In this document: positions 1 through 7,383 of the stretch, piece by piece | Layout of the letters: each line of letters opens with the position of its first letter | Position numbering within the stretch: the first letter of the stretch is position 1 | NCBI GenBank assembly: GCA_030837965.1 | Contig: JAUTXP010000052.1 | Coordinates: 1-64,000, forward strand | Origin: Acidimicrobiaceae bacterium | Lineage (GTDB): Bacteria; Actinomycetota; Acidimicrobiia; Acidimicrobiales; JAUTXP01 | Reading direction: 5' to 3' | Length of the DNA stretch: 64,000 nt | Notes under the pieces: model-generated | Databases searched by the model: none | Seen by the model: only the letters and a program-made list of their open reading frames with translations | What the model was told of the DNA's origin: nothing | Position numbers and translations under genes: made by a program

Positions 1-2
1 GG

Positions 3-398
3 GTGGTGAGCGAGCGCGTCGTTGTCGACGCCTCGGCGATCGTCGACCTCCTTCTCGGGAACGAGATCGGGGCGGCAGTGGCCGCTCGGCTCAGCGGTGA
101 GGACATGCACGCGCCCGCACACCTCGATGCTGAGGTCCTGTCGGCCCTTGGTCGACTCCACCGCGACGGTCGACTCGCCGTGAGACAGGTGCGGTCCAGG
201 CTCGAAGCACTCGTGGACGCGCCGATCGAGCGCCACGAACTCCCGCCTGTCGTTCTCAGCGCGTGGGCCAGACGGCAGAACCTTCGGCTTGTCGACGCCG
301 TCTACGTAGAACTGGCCGAGCAACTTGGCGCATCCCTGATTACGACCGACCAGCGGCTCGCAGCGAGTGCGACCGTCGCCGAGTTTGTCGGGACGTAG
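3..398 (+). CDS. PIN-domain ribonuclease toxin, VapC family
   Basis: A 131-residue PIN-domain protein, the usual VapC length. The four acidic residues expected to bind Mg2+ are visible: D9 in VVVDASAIVD, E44 in LDAEVLSAL, D98 in LRLVDAVYVE and D116 in LITTDQRLA. VapC toxins cut RNA (often tRNA or rRNA) and are silenced by a VapB antitoxin encoded just upstream. Here the gene starts two bases into the window (tandem GTG codons), so any vapB lies outside it and the exact start cannot be checked. The PIN fold is clear; the toxin role is inferred from the family and the small size. Confidence 0.85.
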   Translation: MVSERVVVDASAIVDLLLGNEIGAAVAARLSGEDMHAPAHLDAEVLSALGRLHRDGRLAVRQVRSRLEALVDAPIERHELPPVVLSAWARRQNLRLVDAVYVELAEQLGASLITTDQRLAASATVAEFVGT

Positions 399-640
399 GC
401 CGTTACCGGTCGCCGTCGCCTGTCCTGAGGGGCGTGTTGGGCGGGCACATCCCCAGCACGGGGCCGTCGATCCTGGCCTTAGGCGTGTTCGTACAATGAC
501 ACCCCAGGTCCACCCAGAAACCGCAGGTCTGAGGGGTGAAGCCTCCTCGGACCAGCGGCGGATCGGGCCGATGATCCCCCGTCCCTGTCCCGGGATTCTT
601 CGAGCAAATCCTGCGACTGCCGGTGGTCGTCCCCGCGATG
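399..640. other. Intergenic stretch without a recognised gene
   Basis: About 240 bases between the PIN-domain gene and the kinase-like gene. Open frames here have random-looking composition. A weak -10-like TACAAT sits at 492-497. No RNA gene or repeat was recognised. Confidence 0.4.
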
Positions 641-1387
641 ATGGCCGACGTGGTGGAGATTCAAGTCGTCGTCGCCCATAGCGACCGAGCGACCCTGCGC
701 GTCGGGGAGATGTTCCTCAAGATCGACGCTGATCAGTCACGCACCGATGTCGAGGTTGAGGCGATGACCATGGCGCCGGTACCGACCCCGGAGCTCCTGT
801 GGCGGCGACCGCCGGTGCTCGCGCTTGCCAGCCTTCCGGGCCGGGCGCTCGGCCGCCTGCAGGAGCCGTCGACCGCGTCGCCCGCGGCGTGGGTAGCGGC
901 AGGTGCCGCAATCCGCACGCTGCACGACGCGCTGTTGCCGCCACGGCCCGGCCGCAGCGTCGACGAGCTCGCGTCCAGACTCGCTGATGAGTGCGATTGG
1001 CTCGTCGCCAACGGCGTCCTGTCCGTCAGCGTTGTCACGCGGAACCGCCGGCTCGCCGAGACCGTGCTGCGCCCATGGACACCGGTGTTCATCCACGGCG
1101 ACCTCCAGATCACCCACGTCTTCGTCGACGGTGACGAGCTCACCGGCATCATCGACTGGTCGGAGGCCTGCCAGGGCGACGCGCTGTACGACCTCGCCAC
1201 CCTCACGCTCGCACACGAGGAACACCTCGACGACGTGATCGCCGGCTACGGCGCCGACGTCGACCTCGACCTGATCCGCGCATGGTGGTCGCTACGAAGC
1301 CTGACCGCGATCAGGTGGCTGGCCGAGAACGGATACGGGTCGCCCGAGGATTTCCCGGAGGTCGCCGTGCTGCGATCACAGTCGTGA
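641..1387 (+). CDS. Aminoglycoside phosphotransferase (APH)-family kinase
   Basis: About 248 residues. The C-terminal half carries the APH/choline-kinase catalytic signature: HGDLQITHVFVDGDE (H152, D154) followed by GIIDWSEACQGDALYDLATL, whose D172 would bind Mg-ATP. The N-terminal lobe is short and the substrate is not evident. Family members phosphorylate aminoglycosides, but many are metabolic kinases, so resistance should not be assumed. ATG at 641 was chosen; ATG 638 and GTG 623 are in frame and possible. It stands alone between a toxin gene and a decayed gene. Confidence 0.75.
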   Translation: MADVVEIQVVVAHSDRATLRVGEMFLKIDADQSRTDVEVEAMTMAPVPTPELLWRRPPVLALASLPGRALGRLQEPSTASPAAWVAAGAAIRTLHDALLPPRPGRSVDELASRLADECDWLVANGVLSVSVVTRNRRLAETVLRPWTPVFIHGDLQITHVFVDGDELTGIIDWSEACQGDALYDLATLTLAHEEHLDDVIAGYGADVDLDLIRAWWSLRSLTAIRWLAENGYGSPEDFPEVAVLRSQS

Positions 1388-1459
1388 CCGGGCGACTCTG
1401 CCGGCGACGTGGCGGCGATGCAGGTGCCGGTTGAGGACGAGTAGCGCGGCCGCCCGTGT

Positions 1460-1728
1460 GTGCCGCTACCGGTCGATGAACGTAGGACTCTCGCCGTCGA
1501 ACTGACTTTGGAGGTCGACGCCGCATACGTGGATGAAGCGATCGTCATCAGGTGGGCTCCCGACGGCAAGCCGATCAGTTCGATTCGCAGCCGACGATCG
1601 TCGCGACGATGCTGGAGTGCGCCGAACTCGCCGAGAGGCACCAGCTCTCCAGCGGCGCGCCCGACGAGCTGGCCAAGGTCTTCGGCGCCCGGTGGTCCCG
1701 GCGGCCAACGCCGGGGGGGCGGGCTTAG
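1460..1728 (+). pseudogene. Probable frameshifted small gene of unknown function
   Basis: Two frames read like one broken gene. The first (from about 1460) gives a protein-like stretch including VDAAYVDEAIVIRWAPDGKP. It then turns into low-quality Arg/Ser sequence just where a second frame (open after a stop at 1534-1536) becomes protein-like: DQFDSQPTIVATMLECAEL followed by AERHQLSSGAPDELAKVFGA, ending at TAG 1726-1728. Removing one base near 1574-1576 would join them. The stop overlaps the TAA of the convergent gene at 1725-1727, a normal arrangement for real convergent genes. Alternatively only a 58-residue ORF from GTG 1552 is translated. I do not recognise the family. Confidence 0.3.
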
Positions 1729-2237
1729 ACCGAGACTTCGAGCGGCAGGGTGCCGCCGAAGATGAAGGCCGTGTACTCCGGCGCCGTGAACGTCGGGACC
1801 CACTGGAGCGCAGCGACGGTCACGGCCGGGTAGAACGTCTCACTGCCGCGGTGCAACTCACAACGCCCGTAAACCTCCTTCACGGTGAGGTACGAACGCG
1901 GGGCTCGCAGCACGCAAGTGAGAGTCAGGTCGGTGCCTGAGCAGTCCACCTGGAGCACCTCCTCCGAGCTGACCAGGCTGCCGAAGCCCTCCTCGTAGGC
2001 CCCGCAGGACAGCACTTGGACCTTGGGCCCCGAGGTGAGCACGCCTTCGCCGTAGGAGGAGGCCTCGAAGTCGCCGTTGATGGTCGGGTCGATTCCGACC
2101 GAGGTCGTGCCGTTGAGGTGGAAGGTCAGCGACCCGTCGGCGAGAGTGACCGCTCCCGCGGGCGAGCCCGGCAAACCCGGTGCCAGCCCCAGCACCAATG
2201 TCAACACGCCAGCCAGCAATAGCGAACGTCGTCCCAT
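1725..2237 (-). CDS. Secreted protein of unknown function
   Basis: 170 residues with a clear signal peptide: MGRRS, a hydrophobic Leu/Val-rich core, then GSPAGA before VTLADG. The mature part is beta-rich in appearance, with cysteines in VLSCGAYEEG, LQVDCSGTD, TLTCVLRAP and YGRCELHRG, suggesting disulfides outside the cell. ATG 2237 was chosen because GGGAGG lies four bases upstream and the signal peptide begins there; an upstream extension of the frame is not coding-like. Its stop overlaps that of the convergent broken gene. I do not recognise the family. Confidence 0.75.
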   Translation of the reverse strand: MGRRSLLLAGVLTLVLGLAPGLPGSPAGAVTLADGSLTFHLNGTTSVGIDPTINGDFEASSYGEGVLTSGPKVQVLSCGAYEEGFGSLVSSEEVLQVDCSGTDLTLTCVLRAPRSYLTVKEVYGRCELHRGSETFYPAVTVAALQWVPTFTAPEYTAFIFGGTLPLEVSV

Positions 2238-2265
2238 CAAGCCTCCCAGAAGTCGTATCTGATAT

Positions 2266-2271
2266 ATTATA
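2266..2271 (-). promoter_or_regulatory. Possible -10 element (TATAAT)
   Basis: A perfect TATAAT on the minus strand lies about 30 bases before the ATG of the secreted-protein gene, inside the only AT-rich patch nearby. No good -35 is seen at the right distance. It overlaps the stop codon of a possible small upstream gene, so it may be chance. Confidence 0.4.
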
Positions 2272-2464
2272 CGCCTGACTTTCGAACCGTCTTTCGCCGC
2301 TTTCGGCGCTGTCGTCGTCGGGTCGAGCCCGACTGGGCTGCCCGCTTGGGCTCGCCCTCCATCTTGGGGAAGCTGGGCGGCCACGGCGCGTCGCCGAGGC
2401 CCTCGGCCTCGTCGCGACGGATGGTGATGTTGGCGCGAGACGTGATGTTGGGCCGGGGCGACAC
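2267..2464 (-). CDS. Possible small basic protein
   Basis: A 65-residue frame from GTG 2464 to TAA 2267. Codon third positions are almost all G or C, as in neighbouring real genes. The sequence runs from SPRPNITSRANITIRRDEAE to a very basic tail (RRRQRRKRRKTVRKSGV) that could bind nucleic acid. It ends 29 bases before the ATG of the secreted-protein gene on the same strand, so the two could be co-transcribed. I do not recognise it, and no strong ribosome site is seen. Confidence 0.4.
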   Translation of the reverse strand: MSPRPNITSRANITIRRDEAEGLGDAPWPPSFPKMEGEPKRAAQSGSTRRRQRRKRRKTVRKSGV

Positions 2465-2493
2465 GGCCGGGCCATTCCGGCGTAGTAGTTGGC

Positions 2494-2913
2494 ATGAAGA
2501 CCCGCTCAATCCTCGCCGCCGCGCTCGCCGTCGGCGCCCTCGCCCTGTCGCCCGGCGCGCCCGCCAAGGCCGCCAATGCCACCGACCTTCCTTACAGCCC
2601 GGCCGCCTGTAGCGGTCCGGTCCTCACCGCCTCGAGCTCGGACGGCGTCACCGCCGAGAGCATCAACTGGCGCTGCACCGACGCGGGCACTGGTCATAGC
2701 GCGGCCGTGTTGTACTTCAACAGCGCGACCACCTTCTGGGGCTCGTGGTACGACAACCTTTGTAACGGCGACGTCCACGGCGACCGAGTGGGCAGCGTGT
2801 TGGTCGGCCGGGTCGACTTCGTCCGGTGCAGCGGCGTCCCCGGGTTCCGCCAAGGCCAGTTCACGCTGACCTACTCCGGCCTCGTCGGGGAGATGACCGT
2901 CACCTATATGTAG
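2494..2913 (+). CDS. Small secreted protein of unknown function
   Basis: 139 residues beginning with a textbook signal peptide (MKTRSILAAALAVGALALS, then PGAPAKAA). The mature domain of about 113 residues contains four cysteines (AACSGP, NWRCTDA, NLCNGDV, VRCSGVP) and many Gly, Ser and aromatic residues, as in small extracellular beta proteins. It has no recognisable catalytic motif. The gene is alone on its strand and is followed by a long palindrome that could terminate it. Confidence 0.7.
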   Translation: MKTRSILAAALAVGALALSPGAPAKAANATDLPYSPAACSGPVLTASSSDGVTAESINWRCTDAGTGHSAAVLYFNSATTFWGSWYDNLCNGDVHGDRVGSVLVGRVDFVRCSGVPGFRQGQFTLTYSGLVGEMTVTYM

Positions 2914-2951
2914 GTGGCACAGGCCTTGGGTTCGCCCAGTGTCACGCGGGT

Positions 2952-2992
2952 TGGAGGACATAGGCCCACCCATTCGGTACCTATGTCCTCCA
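2952..2992. repeat. Palindromic element, family 1 copy 1
   Basis: Perfect 13-base arms, TGGAGGACATAGG and CCTATGTCCTCCA, around a 15-base loop, between the convergent 3' ends of a secreted-protein gene and the S9 peptidase gene. The same TGGAGGACAT arm recurs at 23835 and 56598. It may be a bidirectional terminator, although no T-run follows. Confidence 0.8.
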
Positions 2993-3026
2993 GACCGGAA
3001 GGCAGCGGGGGGACGCTGGGGGCGCG

Positions 3027-4877
3027 CTACTGGTCGGTCTCGTAGCGGCCGCCGAGGTGTTCGGCGAGGAACCGTTCGACGGCGTCGTAGAAGCGATAGC
3101 GGTTCTCCGGCTTGGCCAGCCCGTGCCCCTCGTCCTCGAAGACGAGGTACTCGTGCGCGATCCCCTTCTCCTCCAGCTTGGCCACGATCTGATCGCTCTG
3201 GGCCCGGGTCACGCGCGGATCGTTGGCGCCCTGGGCGATGAGGAGCGGGATCTTGATCTGGTCGACGGCGGTGATGGGCGAGCGCGACCGCAGGAACTCC
3301 CGCTCGGTATCGACGTTGCCAACCCGCTTGTCGAAGATGGCCCGCATCGACTGCCACAGCGGCGGGATGCTCTCGATGAACGAGACGAGGTCCGACGGGC
3401 CACACATGTCCACCGCGCATCGGAAGACGTCGGGGCTGAACGTGGCCGCGACCAACGCCTCGTAACCGCCGTACGACCCGCCGTAGATGCCGATGCGCTC
3501 GGGGTCGGCGTACTTCTGGGCCACGACCCAGTCGACGGCGTCGAGGATGTCCTCGTGCATCTTGCCGCCCCACTCCCTGTCGCCCGCGTCGACGAACGCC
3601 CGGCCGTAACCGGCTGAACCCCGGTAGTTGACCTGCACGGTGAGGTAGCCGCGATTGGCGAACCATTGGCCCTCGGGGTCGAACGCCCAGGTGTTGCGCA
3701 CCCAGGGCCCGCCGTGGACGTTGACCACCGTGGGCAGGTTGTGGCGGTCGACGCCCGCCGGAAAGGTGAGGTAGCCGTGGATCTCCAGGCCGTCCCTGGC
3801 CGTGAACGAGAACGACTCCTTGTGCCCGAAGGTGTAGGCGCCGAGCGCGGGCTTGGGTCTGAAGAGGAAGCGAAGGTCCTGGGCCTCCCTGTCCCAGACG
3901 TGATACTCGGCCGGGCCGTCGCTCGGGCTCATCGCGACCAGCCATGTCCGACTGTCCGTGTCCTTGCTGACGATGGATACATCGCCGTCGCACCTCGCCT
4001 GGAGGGCGTCGAAGTCGCCGACCATCGTCTCGTTGGCGACGATGTAGGCGAAGCGCTCCTTCAAGACGACGCCGTAATGCACGGGGCAGGCGTCGTTCTT
4101 GGTGTTCATCGACGCGTCGACGATGTCGTATCCGGGGTCCTCCAGCACGACACGTCGCAACTCCCCGGTCCTGCTGTCGAGCTCGATCAGGCGCATGGTG
4201 TCGCTGGCCAACGTAGTGAGGAAGTACAGCCCGCTCCCGTCGGGCGTGTAGCCCATGGGCCGGAAGGCGGCGTCCTCGGGCGGGATCTCCAGGATCGGCG
4301 TCCAGTCGTCTTCGGGCCCAGGTCGTGACAGCCAGGTAACGCTCGTGTCCGGGTTCATCTTGATGGCCCCGCGGACGGACCAGTCATTGTCGAGCAGGGT
4401 GCCGTGGAACCGCGGGTTCTTCTCGACGAGCGTCAGCAGACCGGTGTCGATCTCCAAGTGGAAGAGGTCGTGGAACATCGGGTTCTCGAGGTTCAGCCCC
4501 AGCAGCATCTCGTTGGGACGCTCGTCGCTGAACTTCATGACCTTTACTTGGATCCGGTCGTATGGGGTCAGGTCGCGCGGCTCACCGCCGGCCAGGTCGA
4601 CCGCGAACAGTCGCCAGCTCTCGTCACCCCCACGGTCTTGGGCGTAGAGCAGGTGCTCTCCGTTGCGCTGCCAGAAGAACGACGTGACCCCGCGGTTTCG
4701 ATCGCGGGTCACCGGCTCGAACTCGTCGCCGTCGAGATCGCCGACCCAGACGTTGAGCACGCCGTCGAGGGGGGCCACGAACGCTAGACGCTTGCCATCG
4801 GGCGACAACTGCGGCAATGTGCGCTCGGGGTCGCCGAAGAGGACTCGGCGGGGGATGAGGGGCGGGTGCACTGTCAT
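3027..4877 (-). CDS. S9-family serine peptidase (prolyl oligopeptidase / acylaminoacyl-peptidase type)
   Basis: 616 residues. The N-terminal two thirds resemble a WD/TolB-like beta propeller (repeats such as LPQLSPDGKRLAFVA, and LPEDA-type strand pairs). The C-terminal alpha/beta hydrolase domain carries the triad: S468 in GIYGGSYGGYEAL, D553 in GANDPRV and H585 in DEGHGL. Such enzymes cleave short peptides or acylated N-termini, usually in the cytoplasm; no signal peptide is seen. ATG 4877 overlaps the stop of the GntR regulator gene (ATGA), so the two are translationally coupled and the regulator probably controls this peptidase. The frame is open further upstream but reads as the GntR gene in another frame there. 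Confidence 0.93.
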   Translation of the reverse strand: MTVHPPLIPRRVLFGDPERTLPQLSPDGKRLAFVAPLDGVLNVWVGDLDGDEFEPVTRDRNRGVTSFFWQRNGEHLLYAQDRGGDESWRLFAVDLAGGEPRDLTPYDRIQVKVMKFSDERPNEMLLGLNLENPMFHDLFHLEIDTGLLTLVEKNPRFHGTLLDNDWSVRGAIKMNPDTSVTWLSRPGPEDDWTPILEIPPEDAAFRPMGYTPDGSGLYFLTTLASDTMRLIELDSRTGELRRVVLEDPGYDIVDASMNTKNDACPVHYGVVLKERFAYIVANETMVGDFDALQARCDGDVSIVSKDTDSRTWLVAMSPSDGPAEYHVWDREAQDLRFLFRPKPALGAYTFGHKESFSFTARDGLEIHGYLTFPAGVDRHNLPTVVNVHGGPWVRNTWAFDPEGQWFANRGYLTVQVNYRGSAGYGRAFVDAGDREWGGKMHEDILDAVDWVVAQKYADPERIGIYGGSYGGYEALVAATFSPDVFRCAVDMCGPSDLVSFIESIPPLWQSMRAIFDKRVGNVDTEREFLRSRSPITAVDQIKIPLLIAQGANDPRVTRAQSDQIVAKLEEKGIAHEYLVFEDEGHGLAKPENRYRFYDAVERFLAEHLGGRYETDQ

Positions 4878-5689
4878 TTGTCCTCGTCTGAAGAGTCGGC
4901 GTCGTCCTCGTTGGACGACGGGAAACGGACGGTCCTGGTCTGCCACTCGCCGCCGGCCTTGGCCCAGGCGATGTGGATACCCGGACCGGAGTGGTCGCCG
5001 GCGCGCTTGAACGGCTTGTTGGCGATGGCGTCGACAATCCGTTGGCGCGACAGCTCGATCTGCGCGCGGCACACCCGTTCGGCGCGGACCCCGTCGCCCG
5101 CGGCGATGGCGTCGACCAACTCGTCGCGCTCGCGGGCCAGTTGAGCGCTGGCGTCGTCGGCGTCGAGGCTGAGCCGCAGGAACCGTTCGGTCTCCTCGAC
5201 CAGGCGCTGGGCCAGCTTCATCAAACGCTGGTTGCCCGAGGCGCCGGCGATGATCTCGTGGAAGCGGCGCGTCATCAACAAGAACGTCTCGTAGCTCTTC
5301 TCGTCGCCGTGCGCGTACCGGACCTGGGCCAGACCCCGGAGTTCGGCGACCGACGCCTCGTCCAGTGCTCCTGCCGCCAACGCGGCCATGGCGGGCTCGA
5401 CCATCAGACGAAGCTGGAAGATCTCCCGAACGTCCTCGACGGTCATGTGCGCCACCTGGTGCCCATGCCGAGCGAAGGATGTGATGAAGCCGTCCCGCCG
5501 CAGGAGGTGCAGCGCCTCCCGAATCGGGGTCTTGCTGACGTTGAACTGGGCGGCGAGGTCGGCCTCGTGGAGGTTCTCGCCGGGCATGACCAGGCACGTG
5601 ACGATGGCGTCCTTGAGCTGCTCGTAGACGCCGGAGGCCATGGACCCGCCCTGTCCGACGTTCACGCGGAATACCGGTTGCATTGGCAC
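4874..5689 (-). CDS. GntR-family transcriptional regulator, FadR/FCD subfamily
   Basis: 271 residues. The N-terminal winged helix-turn-helix is clear: VYEQLKDAIVTCLVMPGENL, then EADLAAQFNVSKTPIREALH. It is followed by an all-helical FCD ligand domain with the family's metal-binding pattern (RLMVEPAMAALAA, RRFHEIIAGASGN, ERDELVDAIAAGD). GTG 5689 was chosen because a strong promoter (TTGACA, 17 bases, TAGTAT) places the start of transcription right at that codon, implying a leaderless mRNA; ATG 5683 and ATG 5641 are alternatives. The effector is unknown. Two adjacent palindromes overlapping its promoter suggest autoregulation, and the divergent thioredoxin-fusion gene may share control. Confidence 0.92.
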   Translation of the reverse strand: MPMQPVFRVNVGQGGSMASGVYEQLKDAIVTCLVMPGENLHEADLAAQFNVSKTPIREALHLLRRDGFITSFARHGHQVAHMTVEDVREIFQLRLMVEPAMAALAAGALDEASVAELRGLAQVRYAHGDEKSYETFLLMTRRFHEIIAGASGNQRLMKLAQRLVEETERFLRLSLDADDASAQLARERDELVDAIAAGDGVRAERVCRAQIELSRQRIVDAIANKPFKRAGDHSGPGIHIAWAKAGGEWQTRTVRFPSSNEDDADSSDEDK

Positions 5690-5697
5690 GTCAGCGA

Positions 5698-5726
5698 ATA
5701 CTATTGTGATATCACTGACATGTCAA
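5698..5726 (-). promoter_or_regulatory. Near-consensus promoter for the GntR-peptidase operon
   Basis: On the minus strand TTGACA (5726-5721) is followed after exactly 17 bases by TAGTAT (5703-5698). The expected start point is near 5690, at the GTG codon, so a leaderless transcript is likely. Confidence 0.65.
5706..5725. promoter_or_regulatory. Two adjacent 10-bp palindromes, likely GntR operator
   Basis: GTGATATCAC (5706-5715) and TGACATGTCA (5716-5725) are both perfect palindromes and touch each other. They fill the spacer and -35 of the GntR promoter in the divergent intergenic region. This is the expected place for an autorepressor site. Confidence 0.6.
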
Positions 5727-5756
5727 TGAAGTGCCACTGAGAAACGGAGGGGCCCG

Positions 5757-6467
5757 GTGCCCATCGTCGGATTGACTCCCCAGACCGAACAGCAAGAGGA
5801 CGGGACTTGGAAGGCGGCGGTCGCCCAACTGGGCCTGAGCGCAGTCGGGGATACGGAACAGGGCGCCGTCGAGGCGCTCGAGGCGCTCTTGCTGGCCAAG
5901 GCGGGCGGTGGGTCCGGGCGCACGCGCCTGCCGACCGAGGCCGCTCAGCAGGATGACGGCACCTGGAAGGTGTGGCTGGCCGAGGTCGGCATCACCGGAG
6001 TCGGCGCCACCAGGAAGGAGGCGGCCGAGGACTTCACCGCCCAACTCCAGAACGCGCGCAACGACCCGGCTGTCATGCAGTTGTTGTCCCGTTTGACGCC
6101 GGCAGGGCCCACGCCGCGAGCAGCCTCGGAGGTTCCGGCCGAGTACGCGGCACTGCCCAGTGTCACGGCGGCAGAGTTCGACGACGTGGTCGCCAGCGAA
6201 ACGCCGGTATTGGTGGACTTCTGGGCCAGTTGGTGCCAACCGTGCCTGGCTATGGCGCCGTCCCTCGTGGCGTTCCAGGAGGAGATGGGTGATCGACTCC
6301 GGGTCGTGAAGGTCGACGTGCAGGCCGAGACCGACCTGGCCCGCCGATGCACCATCGGCGCCGTGCCCATCCTCCTGCTGTACCGGGCGGGCGAGGAGCT
6401 GCACCGGATCGTTGGTGCCCGGGGGTTGGACGGACTGCGGTCCGAGGTCAGCCCCTTCCTGGCCTGA
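5757..6467 (+). CDS. Thioredoxin-domain protein with two N-terminal HicB-like repeats
   Basis: 236 residues. Residues about 1-50 and 58-105 are two related copies of a HicB-like motif: QEDGTWKAAVAQLGLSAVGD then EQGAVEALEALL, and QDDGTWKVWLAEVGITGVGA then RKEAAEDFTAQL. Residues about 130-236 form a thioredoxin fold with VLVDFWASWCQPC (C160, C163) and the cis-Pro loop IGAVPILLLYRAGE. The active site is CQPC rather than the usual CGPC. No signal peptide is present, so it should act in the cytoplasm. GTG 5757 follows GGAGG. The fusion is unusual; the HicB-like parts may bind partners rather than act as an antitoxin. Confidence 0.85.
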   Translation: MPIVGLTPQTEQQEDGTWKAAVAQLGLSAVGDTEQGAVEALEALLLAKAGGGSGRTRLPTEAAQQDDGTWKVWLAEVGITGVGATRKEAAEDFTAQLQNARNDPAVMQLLSRLTPAGPTPRAASEVPAEYAALPSVTAAEFDDVVASETPVLVDFWASWCQPCLAMAPSLVAFQEEMGDRLRVVKVDVQAETDLARRCTIGAVPILLLYRAGEELHRIVGARGLDGLRSEVSPFLA

Positions 6468-6593
6468 CTTCCGTCGGTGGTCGTCGGCGCGCGCCCGCGC
6501 TGACCATGGCGCTGAAGCGGGCGGCTTCGCGCGGCAACGAAGGACGGCGCATCAGCGCGGTACGCGACACGACTCGGCGGACAAGCAAAGCGG

Positions 6594-7283
6594 TCAGACC
6601 GTGAACGGCTCGCCGTCGACGGCGTCCACGGTGGCGAAGGACTCCACCTCGCCCCGGCGCAGGCGATGGGGCTGGTGGATGGGTCGGCCCAGGGCCAGCA
6701 CCGCGGCCACGGCCAGGTGCTCGGGGATGTGCAGCAGCTCGCGCACGGCAGGCTCGACGCGCGCGTGCATGGTCGTCATCACCCCGCCCAGGCCCTCAGC
6801 CCGCGCCGCCAGCAGGATGCTCCACGCGAAGGGGTAGATCGACGCGCCCGCGATGAGCGTGTAGCGCCCGAGGTCGCGGTCGGTTGCCACCAGTCGGGAC
6901 AGGTCGGCCAACAGGACGAGGAGCACGGGGCAGCGGTCGAGTCGCTCGGCGAACCCCGGGGACGCGGCGCCCGCCATGGCCTTGTGCTCAGCCGACTGCT
7001 CGACGGCTCGGCGCTCGTCCTCGGTGTCGTTCAACGGCGCCCACGGGGTCAGCCCGGCGCTGCCCATGGCCTGGTACTCGTACCACGGGCCGAGATACAG
7101 GTCGCGCAGGGACTGGCGCACGGCCGCGTCCTTCACGACCACCACCCTCCATGCCTGTCGGTTGCCGCCGTTGGGCGCGAAGCGGGCCACGTCGAGGATG
7201 CGGTGCACCACGTCGTCGGCCACCGGCTCGGGTTCGAACTGGCGGGCTGCTCCGGTGCTGCGCAAGGTGTCGAGCAAGTCCAT
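6594..7283 (-). CDS. Nitroreductase-family flavoprotein
   Basis: 229 residues typical of FMN-dependent nitroreductases. The start (LLDTLRSTGAARQFEPEPV, then LDVARFAPNGGNRQAWRVVV) contains the phosphate-binding Arg/Ser/Asn pattern. The C-terminal part (ARAEGLGGVMTTMHARVEP, then IPEHLAVAAVLALGRPI) is the usual second FMN-binding segment. Such enzymes reduce nitro groups, quinones or enones with NAD(P)H; the substrate here is unknown. It could instead be F420- or FMN-dependent of related type. It lies alone, convergent with the thioredoxin-fusion gene. Confidence 0.88.
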   Translation of the reverse strand: MDLLDTLRSTGAARQFEPEPVADDVVHRILDVARFAPNGGNRQAWRVVVVKDAAVRQSLRDLYLGPWYEYQAMGSAGLTPWAPLNDTEDERRAVEQSAEHKAMAGAASPGFAERLDRCPVLLVLLADLSRLVATDRDLGRYTLIAGASIYPFAWSILLAARAEGLGGVMTTMHARVEPAVRELLHIPEHLAVAAVLALGRPIHQPHRLRRGEVESFATVDAVDGEPFTV

Positions 7284-7383
7284 GGGCCGACCCTATCGGC
7301 GGCCGTGGAATGCGGCGGCCACGACCGCGGCGTCGGCCGATTGGCCGTTTTCCACCCAGCCCCCGGGAGGGCGGGTCAGCCGG

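Noticed and set aside
641..1387. Antibiotic resistance gene
   Set aside because: APH fold is clear but no substrate-specific features point to an aminoglycoside; many family members are metabolic.
4878..5597. N-terminal extension of the S9 peptidase frame
   Set aside because: It overlaps the GntR gene in another frame and is Arg/Gly-rich; the ATG at 4877 with ATGA coupling fits family length.
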